DNA of 64,000 bases from Gammaproteobacteria bacterium UBA7310. GTDB taxonomy: Bacteria; Pseudomonadota; Gammaproteobacteria; Pseudomonadales; Ketobacteraceae. Position 1 is the stretch's first letter; each line of letters starts with the position of its first letter. This document shows, one piece after another, positions 43,794-52,300 of the stretch. Under the pieces are notes generated by a model. The model was given only the letters and a program-made list of their open reading frames with translations, was not told the DNA's origin and did no database searches. Location of the stretch: assembly GCA_002471665.1 (NCBI GenBank), contig DKQK01000072.1, forward strand, positions 126,847-190,846, written 5' to 3'. Made by a program: the position numbers and the translations under genes.

Positions 43794-45428
43794 ATGGCAT
43801 TTTATGCTTCACTGCTGGTAGCGATGCTGTTCACTCTGGTGTCAATTCCTCCGTTGATCCGGTGGGCTGGGGTGATAGGTGCCGTGGATATACCTAATGA
43901 ACGTAAGGTACACCAGAAGGTGGTACCCAGAATCGGAGGTGTAGCCATTGTTTTGGGCGCCATGATTTCGTTACTAATCTGGTTACCTTTTGAAAATCGA
44001 TATTTGGCCATTACCGCCTCCATTTTGGTGCTGGCCGCGTTTGGTTTGTGGGATGATCGGTGTGATATCTCCTACAAGTACAAGTTTCTCGGCCAGGCTC
44101 TGGCCGGTATTTTGGTGGTAGGCTGGGGTGATATCCGTGTGCTTGATGTGCCCTTGTTGGGTGAGCTTCCTTTGTTGGTTTCCTGGCTCTTTACCTTGCT
44201 TTGTTTGCTGGCGGTAACCAATGCCCTGAATCTTGCGGACGGCCTTGATGGTCTGGCCGGAGGGACGACTCTACTCAGTTTTGGCTTGATTGGTATTTTG
44301 GCCTACAACGCCGGAGCCGACTATATTTTGTATGTTGCGATGGCCGTGGTGGGGGGGGTGCTTGGATTCCTGCGCTTTAACTCGCATCCTGCGTCCATCT
44401 TCATGGGGGATACCGGCAGTCAGTTTCTGGGCTTTATTCTTGGGGTTGAACTGATTCTGTTAACCCAGATTGCCGATCCGGCCCTGTCCTGGTCTGTTCC
44501 TCTGCTGCTGCTTGGTCTGCCTCTATTGGACACGATCACCGTGATGTTGAAGCGGGTGCTGACGGGGAAATCACCGTTCTCACCGGACAGGAATCATATG
44601 CACCATCGTCTTTTGGCACTTGGCTTCAGCCATTATGAAACCGTAGTGATTCTCTATTTTATTCAATCGGCTTTCGTAATCAGTGCGTTTTTATCTGCCT
44701 ATGCCAGCGATTGGTTGCCGGGTTGTATTTTTTTTGGTTATTTGTTGGCTGTTGGCCTGGTTTTTCATTGTCTGGAGATAAAGAACTTTCAGTTTGATAA
44801 AAGTGAACAGTGGACCATGTTCTGGTCTGCTCGATTCACCCGCATTAGGCTTGGGCTGCGGACATTGGACTTTGAACGTTATCTGCCGTTGTACATTCTG
44901 TGCGTTCTGGTTCTGTTGATTGCATTTACCGGAATCACCTCCGCCACCATCAGCTTTGACGTCAGTCTGCTGGCTGCTTTACTCGCTATTACCCTGACCT
45001 TCAGTATTACCCGGACTATGCACACACCTTGGGTCGATCGATTGGGTGTCTACACATTCTGTGCATTATTGAGTTATCTGGGTTACCGGGGCCAGACCGC
45101 TGCGACTCTGATTTATACTGTGGAATGGGCATTAATTGTGGTAGCCAGTGTATGGGTGTTCTTTACCATTTCCACGCAGCAGTCCACCCGCAGATTTGAA
45201 ACCAGCCCCCTGGACGTGCTGTTGATTCTACTGGCTCTTTTGCTGCCTGTTTTTGCCCGGTCTTCATCTGACATCGATCACTTGCCGCTGGAGGTGATCA
45301 AGTTTGTCGTACTTTTGTATCTTTTCGAATATGTGATAAGTAGCGGAATTTACTATAGATTCCGGGCGATCGGGTTGGTGCTGGCTGGTGGAGCACTGTT
45401 CATCGCAGCAAAAGGTATGGTGCAGTAA
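43794..45428 (+). CDS. WecA/MraY-type polyprenyl-phosphate sugar-1-phosphate transferase with a long C-terminal membrane extension
   Basis: 544 residues from ATG 43794 (AGG six bases upstream). The first ~330 residues are the MraY/WecA fold: LGLWDD-type start WDDRCDI, then NALNLADGLDGLAGG, FMGDTGSQFLGF and the carbohydrate-recognition motif DRNHMHHRLL. It should start the repeat unit by moving a sugar-1-phosphate to undecaprenyl phosphate. The extra ~210 residues form five or six more helices, with no known domain; similar long forms occur in other exosortase loci. Starts 25 bases after the exosortase. Confidence 0.87.
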   Translation: MAFYASLLVAMLFTLVSIPPLIRWAGVIGAVDIPNERKVHQKVVPRIGGVAIVLGAMISLLIWLPFENRYLAITASILVLAAFGLWDDRCDISYKYKFLGQALAGILVVGWGDIRVLDVPLLGELPLLVSWLFTLLCLLAVTNALNLADGLDGLAGGTTLLSFGLIGILAYNAGADYILYVAMAVVGGVLGFLRFNSHPASIFMGDTGSQFLGFILGVELILLTQIADPALSWSVPLLLLGLPLLDTITVMLKRVLTGKSPFSPDRNHMHHRLLALGFSHYETVVILYFIQSAFVISAFLSAYASDWLPGCIFFGYLLAVGLVFHCLEIKNFQFDKSEQWTMFWSARFTRIRLGLRTLDFERYLPLYILCVLVLLIAFTGITSATISFDVSLLAALLAITLTFSITRTMHTPWVDRLGVYTFCALLSYLGYRGQTAATLIYTVEWALIVVASVWVFFTISTQQSTRRFETSPLDVLLILLALLLPVFARSSSDIDHLPLEVIKFVVLLYLFEYVISSGIYYRFRAIGLVLAGGALFIAAKGMVQ

Positions 45429-45505
45429 TCTGTGCTGTCACTTTTTTGCCTTGAAAGTGTGACATGGTGTGGGCCTTGTTAAATTCAGATACCCAGATTA
45501 TTCAC

Positions 45506-47914
45506 ATGGCTATGATCACTAATTACATACGAACGTTCTGTATAATACTGCTGTTCGGCGTAACCTTGTCAGGCTGCGATGGACAGGAATCCCGTAAACA
45601 GAAGTATTTGACCGAAGCAGAGCAGAGTTTTCTGGAACAAGACTATGAGAAGGCGCGGATCAATTATAAAAATGTATTGAAGATTGATCCGAAGGATGTG
45701 AATGGGTTGATGGGCTTTGCCCGTACTTTGGAGAAATTGGCGGACTGGCGTGGTGCGGTGGGGCGTTATCGGGCGGTGTTGGAGATTGAGCCGGATAACG
45801 TTGAAGCCAAGGTTAAGCTGGGGCAGCTTTATCTCATGGCGAACGAGTACAGCATGGCCATGGAGCTGGCCGAAACGATACTGGCAGGTGAGCCCACCAG
45901 TGTAGCCGGGCTTACTCTCAAGGCAGGCGCCGTTGCCAAAGAGGGGAATGTATCTAAGGCACTCGGTATAGTGGAGCAAGCCCATAAGCTGGATAAACAT
46001 GACCTGGATGCAACGGTGTTGTATTCCTCTTTGCTGGTGGCCAACAACCGGGCTGCGGAGGGGCTGTCGGTACTGGAAAAGGCTCTGGATGTGTGGCCGG
46101 ACAGCATCACCCTACATTCCATGTTAGCGAATTATTATCTGTCAAAAAACCAACTCATACTGGCCGAAGAAGAACTTAAAAGGCTGACCCAGATTGCGCC
46201 TGAAAACGTGGCTTTCAAACACAAGCTGGTTTTGTTTTACGAAAGAACTGGCCGCGAACAAGAAGCCGAAAAAATCTATCGGGAAATTATTGCCTCTGGC
46301 GAAAACCAGACTGAGGCCATCATTGCGCTACACGATTTATACATGATGCGCAAGAACCAGGAAAAAGCCAAATCCACGCTGGAAGAATTTATCGCAACCT
46401 ATCCCGACGATTTTGATTTGAAATTCAAGCTGGCTGAATTTTATGTAAACAGTAAACAATACGATACGGCAGAATCCATGTATCAATCCTATCTGAGTGA
46501 GAATGATTCCGTATCCACTCGTGCCCGCACCCGACTTGCGTATTTGATGGAGCGACAGGGAAAGCTGGATCAGGCGGAAACATATCTGGCTGACGTTTTG
46601 AAAGAGTATCCAGGAAATATCGATGCATTGACGCTTCGAGGCAAGATGTATCTGGATAAGGAAGATGCCGTCAACGCTATTTCTGATTTGCGTACGGTGC
46701 TCAATGCCAATCCCGAAAATATTTCGATTCTTAAGGCTTTGGCTCATGCCTACCTATTGAACGAGAACTCGGATCTGGCGATTCAAATGTTAAAGGCGGT
46801 GAGCAACCTTGACCCGCGCGATGTCCAGGCACATCTTCAATTGGCGGAGCTGTATTCCGCTTCGGGTAAATTGGAGCCAGCCTTAGATCAATACAAGATT
46901 GCTGACAGCCTCTCCCCCAATAACGAATTCATCAAACAGAAAATGGCTTCCACTTATTTGGCTGCCGATGCAAGCGGTGCATCCCGTGAGTTGTCCCTTG
47001 AACTGATGGAGATGAAACCTGAGAACCCAATATATCCGTTGTATACAGGGTTGAGCTATCAGATCGAAGGCAAGCATGAGCGGGCGATTGACTATTTTGA
47101 TCAGTCACTTGCCTTGCTTCCTGAAGCCATCGAGCCTCTTTCTGCAAAAGTTCGTAGTTTACTTGCCTTAAAACAATTAGATCAGGCCAGTGCTTGGCTG
47201 GCAGAGGTTGTAAAGCAGCAGCCGAATAATGCTCCGGCCATGAATTTCAAAGGTGAGGTTCACTTAGCAAAACAAGAATATAAAGCAGCCGAATTGGCGT
47301 TCGAGCAGGCGGTCAAGGCTCAATCCGGTTGGTGGCTCCCGTACCGGAATTTGACGTTGGCGAAGATGGCGGTGGGGGATGTGGCCGCTGCGGTCGATAT
47401 GTTGCAGCTCGGCATTGACAAAACGGGTGGTGATTCGCGCTTGAAGATGGAACTGGCCATGTTATACGAGCGCCAGAATAAGCTGGCCGAAGCGCTTAAA
47501 CAGTATGAGAGTATCGTCGCCGCAGATGACGATAACGTTGCTGCCATTAATAACCTGGTGATGGTATTGATTGCCATGGATCATACGGACGAGGGTGTAC
47601 AGGAGCGGGCAATGCGACTGGGCCAGAAGTTGTTGGCAGACGAAAATCCACTTTATAAAGACACCATGGGGTGGCTTTACTATTCAAAAGGTGACTACGA
47701 CAAGGCATTACCCTTGATTCGTCGTGCTTTGATAGCTTATCCCCAGCACCCCGAGATCAATTTTCACCTTGGCATGACGTACTACAAGATTGCTGAATTT
47801 GAGAAGGCAGAACAATATCTTAGAGTTGCCTTGCAGGACGGTGCAGTGTTTCGGGGTAAAAGTACAGCGGAAGAAACTCTGGTGGCGTTGGAAGAGAAGC
47901 TATCTGCGTTATAG
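45506..47914 (+). CDS. TPR-repeat lipoprotein of the exosortase locus (PrsT-like)
   Basis: 802 residues. ATG 45506 (or 45512) leads to a lipoprotein signal with LSGCDGQ, the Cys being the lipid anchor. The mature protein is about 20 tandem TPR units, e.g. ARINYKNVLKIDPKDVNG and ARTLEKLADWRGAVGRYRA, without another domain. Proteins of this kind accompany exosortase A/PEP-CTERM loci as PrsT; the family name is used here by analogy. A scaffold role in exopolysaccharide assembly or secretion is inferred. It shares the strand with the exosortase, WecA-like gene and the next gene. Confidence 0.82.
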   Translation: MAMITNYIRTFCIILLFGVTLSGCDGQESRKQKYLTEAEQSFLEQDYEKARINYKNVLKIDPKDVNGLMGFARTLEKLADWRGAVGRYRAVLEIEPDNVEAKVKLGQLYLMANEYSMAMELAETILAGEPTSVAGLTLKAGAVAKEGNVSKALGIVEQAHKLDKHDLDATVLYSSLLVANNRAAEGLSVLEKALDVWPDSITLHSMLANYYLSKNQLILAEEELKRLTQIAPENVAFKHKLVLFYERTGREQEAEKIYREIIASGENQTEAIIALHDLYMMRKNQEKAKSTLEEFIATYPDDFDLKFKLAEFYVNSKQYDTAESMYQSYLSENDSVSTRARTRLAYLMERQGKLDQAETYLADVLKEYPGNIDALTLRGKMYLDKEDAVNAISDLRTVLNANPENISILKALAHAYLLNENSDLAIQMLKAVSNLDPRDVQAHLQLAELYSASGKLEPALDQYKIADSLSPNNEFIKQKMASTYLAADASGASRELSLELMEMKPENPIYPLYTGLSYQIEGKHERAIDYFDQSLALLPEAIEPLSAKVRSLLALKQLDQASAWLAEVVKQQPNNAPAMNFKGEVHLAKQEYKAAELAFEQAVKAQSGWWLPYRNLTLAKMAVGDVAAAVDMLQLGIDKTGGDSRLKMELAMLYERQNKLAEALKQYESIVAADDDNVAAINNLVMVLIAMDHTDEGVQERAMRLGQKLLADENPLYKDTMGWLYYSKGDYDKALPLIRRALIAYPQHPEINFHLGMTYYKIAEFEKAEQYLRVALQDGAVFRGKSTAEETLVALEEKLSAL

Positions 47915-47976
47915 GAAAAATTCAATGTATGTTGAGAGGCATTTGGGTGCAACCTAGCAATAGGTCGGGGGGGATC

Positions 47977-49728
47977 ATGATGGCCAGGCTACTGTTGGCA
48001 CTGGTATTGGGTGCGTTGTTGAACAGTCAGGTATACGGGGCTCTAGCCAAAGAGGGCCTTTATTGGGTACAAGGTTCGACACAAACTGTGATCGAATCCG
48101 TGAGTGTCACCGAACCAACCCGTGTTCGATTGGCCTATTCCCAAATTGCTATTGGAGGCGGCCCAGTCAATGGAAGTGCAATACTGGCGCGGGGCGTGGA
48201 TACCTATTCGGCCGTGGCGCTTGGTGCGGCGGGTAACTATGTTGATTTGCCGGCAGGTGAGTATAGTTTGTTGGCCTACGCTGATTTGGGATTGGAGCCA
48301 GTTGCCGAGCTGCTATTAAATTTGCAGACCGATACGGGAAACGTGCTCTACAATGAGTCATTGTCTGCCCGCAAGATATTATTTGAAGAAGACAGCGACT
48401 CAGTAACCGTTCAGCAGCCGTTTGTTGTAGATAACGGGCAATCTCAGGTTGAGTTTCGTTACACGGGATTTGAACAATTTGATGTAGCCGATCTCTTTGC
48501 GGACATCGCGTTTCCTGTGGTGCTGATTACCGATTCTGATGAGGCCATTGTTGCAACTTTTCCATTGACTTCGCACAGCATGAGTGACGCCGTTACGTTA
48601 CCTGTTGGCACGTATTCACTAACCATTGCTGCTGCGCTCCCCGATGTCGGTGCATCTGGCTTTTTCTGGCAGTTACAAGTGGGAGAACAACGCTATGGTG
48701 ATAAGGTAAATCTCAAGGCTGACAACGTCACCAATCCCCCCGAAGTCATTGCTTTGGGTGAAACAGATGATTTTGCAAAAGCTCAATATCTATTGGAGTC
48801 CGTATGGTTGTTGGGGGCAGGTAATGCAGCCTATGGCGTTACGCTGGAACAGGGTGATAACTGGTTTACATTGTCTCCTGAAAATGAACACGTGCTGCCC
48901 GCGACGCTCGAAGGCAGCTACCAAATGTACATAAGCCATCCCGGCGGGGAAAACGCGGGGGTGGGGATCAAAATTAAGCGACGTGATGATGGTATCACTC
49001 AGTTTTCAACATGCTTGCCGGTGGGGAATGTGCGCCTTATAGGTGAGTTTCAGGTCAACTCTCCAGAGGTCGTATCCATATACTCAGATGACCTGGAGTT
49101 TGTGAACTCGGTTGAATCTGTGCGTTACGCGGTTACAGACGGCGCCTATGGAATCAGCTCCCAAGTAGTGTATGGCGATAGCCAGATTGATGTTCCTATT
49201 CCAACGCCCGGTACCTATTGTTTATTGGGACAGGCAATCGTGGTCAATAACGGAAATGCCTTATTGCGAAGTCGAGTTGTTTCCGGCTCCAGTCTATTGG
49301 GGGAGGGCTACCTGAATGCCGGGGAGGGTTTAGTGTTGATCCAAAACCTGGAGGTGGCCCGGGGAACCTATCGACTGGCACTTGCGGATCACAGCTTTCC
49401 TGAGGCGGCATCAGCGGTGGCCATCGGATTGTATGGTGAGGAAAACCGTTATAGAAAATATTACCCCAATGGGCTAATTGGAATGGCCGGTTCCGGCGAC
49501 CTTACCCTGGCAGCCGGAACGTATCAATTGGCCTATCTTGTACTCACAGACGCAGAGGAATCCGCGCTTCTTGGCTATGCGCTTGAATCTGTTGAAGACA
49601 GCAGTTCCGATCCCCAGCCCGATCGCAATGCTAATGGCGGGGGGGATGGGGGCGGCGGAAGTGGCGGTGCCTTCAACCTCTTTTTCCTGGCCTTTTTACT
49701 GGGAATGCGCATAGCGCGGGTCAGCTGA
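47977..49728 (+). CDS. Secreted beta-repeat protein with a Gly-rich tripartite C-terminal tail
   Basis: 583 residues. The ATG at 47977 follows a G-rich Shine-Dalgarno and begins a clean signal peptide (LLLALVLGALLNSQVYG). The body holds about five similar beta units, each with a core like LPAGEYSLLAYADLG, LPVGTYSLTIAAALP or ARGTYRLALADHSFPEA, and no known domain. The end has a Gly-rich stretch (GGGDGGGGSGG), a hydrophobic helix and a short basic tail, which resembles GlyGly-CTERM signals handled by rhombosortase rather than the VPLPA type. The beta unit is shared with the VPLP-tailed protein at 24,553. Its 3' end overlaps the convergent PPOX gene by eight bases. Confidence 0.7.
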   Translation: MMARLLLALVLGALLNSQVYGALAKEGLYWVQGSTQTVIESVSVTEPTRVRLAYSQIAIGGGPVNGSAILARGVDTYSAVALGAAGNYVDLPAGEYSLLAYADLGLEPVAELLLNLQTDTGNVLYNESLSARKILFEEDSDSVTVQQPFVVDNGQSQVEFRYTGFEQFDVADLFADIAFPVVLITDSDEAIVATFPLTSHSMSDAVTLPVGTYSLTIAAALPDVGASGFFWQLQVGEQRYGDKVNLKADNVTNPPEVIALGETDDFAKAQYLLESVWLLGAGNAAYGVTLEQGDNWFTLSPENEHVLPATLEGSYQMYISHPGGENAGVGIKIKRRDDGITQFSTCLPVGNVRLIGEFQVNSPEVVSIYSDDLEFVNSVESVRYAVTDGAYGISSQVVYGDSQIDVPIPTPGTYCLLGQAIVVNNGNALLRSRVVSGSSLLGEGYLNAGEGLVLIQNLEVARGTYRLALADHSFPEAASAVAIGLYGEENRYRKYYPNGLIGMAGSGDLTLAAGTYQLAYLVLTDAEESALLGYALESVEDSSSDPQPDRNANGGGDGGGGSGGAFNLFFLAFLLGMRIARVS

Positions 49729-50230
49729 CCAGGCTTATTCTGGTCTGGGTGCTGACATGGGGATGCTCGCGATGGGTCAGGTTGGCCTTGGCGATTTCCC
49801 AGTTGAAACGCAGCATGCTTGTGGTGGAACAGGACAATTCCGCTGCTTCCGGATGGAAAGCCAGCAACAGTATATTGTCGTCCTTGATGCCGTGTTCATA
49901 CCAGGCCTCAATTTTGGCGGACCAGAATCTTTCCATAACCTTTCGATCGTTTTCTGGCGCAATCCAGCCATTGATACAGGCCCAGAAGTTGTCTTTTTCA
50001 TTGGCCAGGCAAATTTGCGCCTGGCAGCCGCCATCGATGCTGCCGTAGTGCTTGTTGTCTTTGCTGGTGAAGAACCAGATGATTTTTTCTTCTGCATCCA
50101 CCATCGGCGCCATGGGTGACATAAAGGTATCTTTGCCCTCCACACCCAGCATGACCGCGGTGACGTTCTCCAACTGTTGCCACATCGCCGTTTCAGGCGA
50201 AGCCTGTATTTGCTTCATTACGTTCGTCAT
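49721..50230 (-). CDS. Pyridoxamine 5'-phosphate oxidase-family protein (general stress protein 26-like)
   Basis: 169 residues. The split-barrel flavin-binding fold is suggested by VTAVMLGVEGKDTFMSPM, IIWFFTSKDNKHYGSID and the C-terminal block LLLAFHPEAAELSCS, as in the general stress protein 26 group. These bind FMN or F420-like cofactors, often in stress response; the substrate is unknown. A strong ribosome-binding site (AGGAGAG) precedes ATG, and a 17-base tandem repeat lies right upstream. Confidence 0.85.
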   Translation of the reverse strand: MTNVMKQIQASPETAMWQQLENVTAVMLGVEGKDTFMSPMAPMVDAEEKIIWFFTSKDNKHYGSIDGGCQAQICLANEKDNFWACINGWIAPENDRKVMERFWSAKIEAWYEHGIKDDNILLLAFHPEAAELSCSTTSMLRFNWEIAKANLTHREHPHVSTQTRISLVS

Positions 50231-50243
50231 GGCGCTCTCCTTT

Positions 50244-50277
50244 TCCAGTTGTGATTTAAATCCAGTTGTGACTTAAA
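50244..50277. repeat. 17-base tandem duplication upstream of the PPOX gene
   Basis: TCCAGTTGTGATTTAAA (50244-50260) is followed directly by TCCAGTTGTGACTTAAA (50261-50277), one mismatch. On the minus strand it sits in the 5' leader of the PPOX-family gene just before its ribosome-binding site. It could be a duplicated operator half or a slippage product. Confidence 0.8.
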
Positions 50278-50422
50278 ATCAGTTATATAGGCACAAGCCA
50301 TTACTGCTTCCCAGTGCATCAAAGTTGCCATAAAGATGCAATATCGGCTTTGTTGTACCGGTATAAAGATTTCATAAAGGCAACGCCAGTCAGCAGAGCA
50401 AGCTGTCATGGCCTTCCCTGTG

Positions 50423-50791
50423 TTAACGCAGATTGTCTTGTGCCATCAGATCCCGAACCGGGCGGATTTCCACACAGCCGTAACGTGCCGGCGGGATCTT
50501 TTCCGCCAGGCGAATGGCCTCATTCATATCCCGGGCCTCCAGCATATAAAAACCGGCGAGCTGTTCTTTGGTTTCGGCAAAAGGGCCGTCGGTAATCAAC
50601 GGCTTGTTGTCACGCATGCGCAGGGTGGTTGCGGTGTCTGTGGAAAGCAGGGGTGCACCATCCAGAAAATAGCCACCCTGGGTTAAATCCTCCACGCAGC
50701 CCATGCATTCCTGGTTGAGGTTGTCCCACTCCTGCTGGGTGAGTTGCTGCATTTTCTTTTCGTCGTAATACACCAGGCATAGGTATTTCAT
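50423..50791 (-). CDS. DGPF/YCII-domain protein, ECF42 partner
   Basis: 122 residues; the whole chain is a YCII fold, with MKYLCLVYYDEKKMQQL at the start and the hallmark DGPFAETKEQLAGFY in the middle. Such DGPF proteins are the conserved genomic partners and targets of ECF42 sigma factors. The ATG follows directly on the TGA of the truncated DUF1428 frame. A promoter matching the ECF42 pattern lies ~150 bases upstream, and the sigma gene is next. Its biochemical role is unknown. Confidence 0.9.
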   Translation of the reverse strand: MKYLCLVYYDEKKMQQLTQQEWDNLNQECMGCVEDLTQGGYFLDGAPLLSTDTATTLRMRDNKPLITDGPFAETKEQLAGFYMLEARDMNEAIRLAEKIPPARYGCVEIRPVRDLMAQDNLR

Positions 50792-50917
50792 TCATTGATT
50801 CCTCACATTGTTGCTGTGTTTGTGGCCGGTTTCCGCGTGTTGAACAAATTTTTCGTTATTGGTTTTTGGCACAGCCAGAATAATGCCATCGATGTAACTC
50901 ATGATGTGTTTCTTCAT
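50792..50917 (-). pseudogene. Truncated DUF1428-family gene (N-terminal remnant)
   Basis: A 41-codon frame, too short to be listed by usual cut-offs, reads KKHIMSYIDGIILAVPKTN and continues NEKFVQHAETG before losing family likeness. The first part matches the start of DUF1428 proteins (about 117 residues in Escherichia coli YbaA). The rest is missing, so an internal deletion fused the beginning to the leader of the DGPF gene. Its stop touches the DGPF start codon. It lies right behind the ECF42-type promoter, where DUF1428 genes are expected. Confidence 0.65.
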
Positions 50918-50940
50918 CAGTGTTTGGTGGGTTTATCGGT

Positions 50941-50969
50941 TAGTCGCCCGCCCATCCACAGAATCGACA
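50941..50969 (-). promoter_or_regulatory. ECF42-type promoter
   Basis: On the minus strand, TGTCGA (50969-50964) is separated by 17 bases from CGACTA (50946-50941). As far as I recall, ECF42 promoters have TGTCGA at -35 and CGA/TC at -10, so both boxes and the spacing fit. It points into the DUF1428 remnant and the DGPF gene and lies directly beside the end of the sigma factor gene. Confidence 0.65.
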
Positions 50970-50983
50970 GCGCCGGCAAAATT

Positions 50984-52237
50984 TTATGAATTTTTTTGCA
51001 AAGTGTTCAGGCGCTGCTGCAGGAAACGTCGCTCAGGCTCCTGCTGTACCAGCTCCAGGGCTTGTTGATAACACTGAATGGCCTCTTGGGTTTGATCCAG
51101 GCGGCGCAGCAAATCGGCGCGGGCGGCGTAGAGCAGGTGATAGCGGCGTAATTCCTTATGCTCTGTCAGGTTGTCCATTGCCTGCAGGCCCGCTTCCGGC
51201 CCATCGCGCATGGCGATGGCAGCGGCACGGTTCAGCGCCACAATGGGGGAGGGATTGATGCGCAGTAGAACATCATACAGGCCGGTGATTTCCGCCCAAT
51301 CGGTTTCCTCAGTGCTGCTTGCTTCGGCGTGTACGGCGGCAATCGCGGCCTGCAGGGTATAGACCCCGGGTGGCCCCGCCCGCAACGCCTGGATCACCAG
51401 ATCACAGCCCTCGCGGATCTGGGCGCGATTCCACAGAGTACGATCCTGCTCTTCCAGTGGAATCAGGTCGCCGCTGGCGGTGGTGCGGCCACCACGCCTG
51501 GCGTCATGCAGCAGCATCAAGGCCAGTAGACCAGTGACTTCGCCATTGGGTAATAAAGCCTGCAGCAGCCGGCCCAGGCGGATGGCCTCCGCCGACAGAT
51601 CCCGCTGCGTCAGTTGTGCGCCACTGGAGGCAGAATAGCCTTCGTTGAACACCAGATAAATTACCGGCAGCACCGCTTCCAGGCGCTCCGGCATTAGCTC
51701 GGGGGACGGTACCTCATAGGGAATGCCGGCGTCGCGAATTTTGCTTTTGGTGCGGACGATGCGCTGGGCCAGGGTTGGTACCGGCAACAGAAAAGCGGCC
51801 GCCACCGCTTCCGTGGTCAGGCCGCAGACTTCCCGCAGGGTTAAGGCCACGCGGCCTTCCATCGACAGGCTGGGGTGGCAACAGGTAAAAATCAACCGCA
51901 GCCGGTCGTCTTCAATGGTTTCATCCTCCACCAGCGGCTGACTTTGCATTTCGGATTCCAGCGTGAGGGCGAGTTCTTCCAGGTGATTATCCTGGCGGGT
52001 GCGTTTGCGCAGGCGATCAATGGCTTTGAAACGGCCGGTGGACACCAGCCAGGCGCGGGGGTTGTCCGGGATGCCATCCTGTTGCCATTGTGACAGCGCA
52101 GCCATGAAAGCATCCTGCAGGGATTCCTCGGCCAGGTCGAAGTTGCCATGCAGCAGGCGGATCAGTGTGGCCAGCACCCGCCGCGATTCATCGCGGTAGA
52201 TCGCCTCAATGCGTTGTTTCAGGGAGGTCGTATTCAT
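50984..52237 (-). CDS. ECF42-type RNA polymerase sigma factor with TPR-like C-terminal extension
   Basis: 417 residues, far longer than ordinary ECF sigma factors (~190). Region 2 lies at ~15-80 (GNFDLAEESLQDAFMAALSQW; NPRAWLVSTGRFKAIDRLR) and region 4 at ~125-180 (REVCGLTTEAVAAAFLLP). The extension holds VIYLVFNEGYSASSG, the conserved patch of the group, and several TPR-like helices. No anti-sigma gene is present; in this group the extension is reported to control activity. The neighbour is the expected DGPF gene. Signals sensed are unknown. Confidence 0.92.
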   Translation of the reverse strand: MNTTSLKQRIEAIYRDESRRVLATLIRLLHGNFDLAEESLQDAFMAALSQWQQDGIPDNPRAWLVSTGRFKAIDRLRKRTRQDNHLEELALTLESEMQSQPLVEDETIEDDRLRLIFTCCHPSLSMEGRVALTLREVCGLTTEAVAAAFLLPVPTLAQRIVRTKSKIRDAGIPYEVPSPELMPERLEAVLPVIYLVFNEGYSASSGAQLTQRDLSAEAIRLGRLLQALLPNGEVTGLLALMLLHDARRGGRTTASGDLIPLEEQDRTLWNRAQIREGCDLVIQALRAGPPGVYTLQAAIAAVHAEASSTEETDWAEITGLYDVLLRINPSPIVALNRAAAIAMRDGPEAGLQAMDNLTEHKELRRYHLLYAARADLLRRLDQTQEAIQCYQQALELVQQEPERRFLQQRLNTLQKNS

Positions 52238-52300
52238 GGGTCAATTGTACCGCGCCAATCCGCAGGCATTAGCCAATCCGTTCACAGGGTGGGCGTTACC

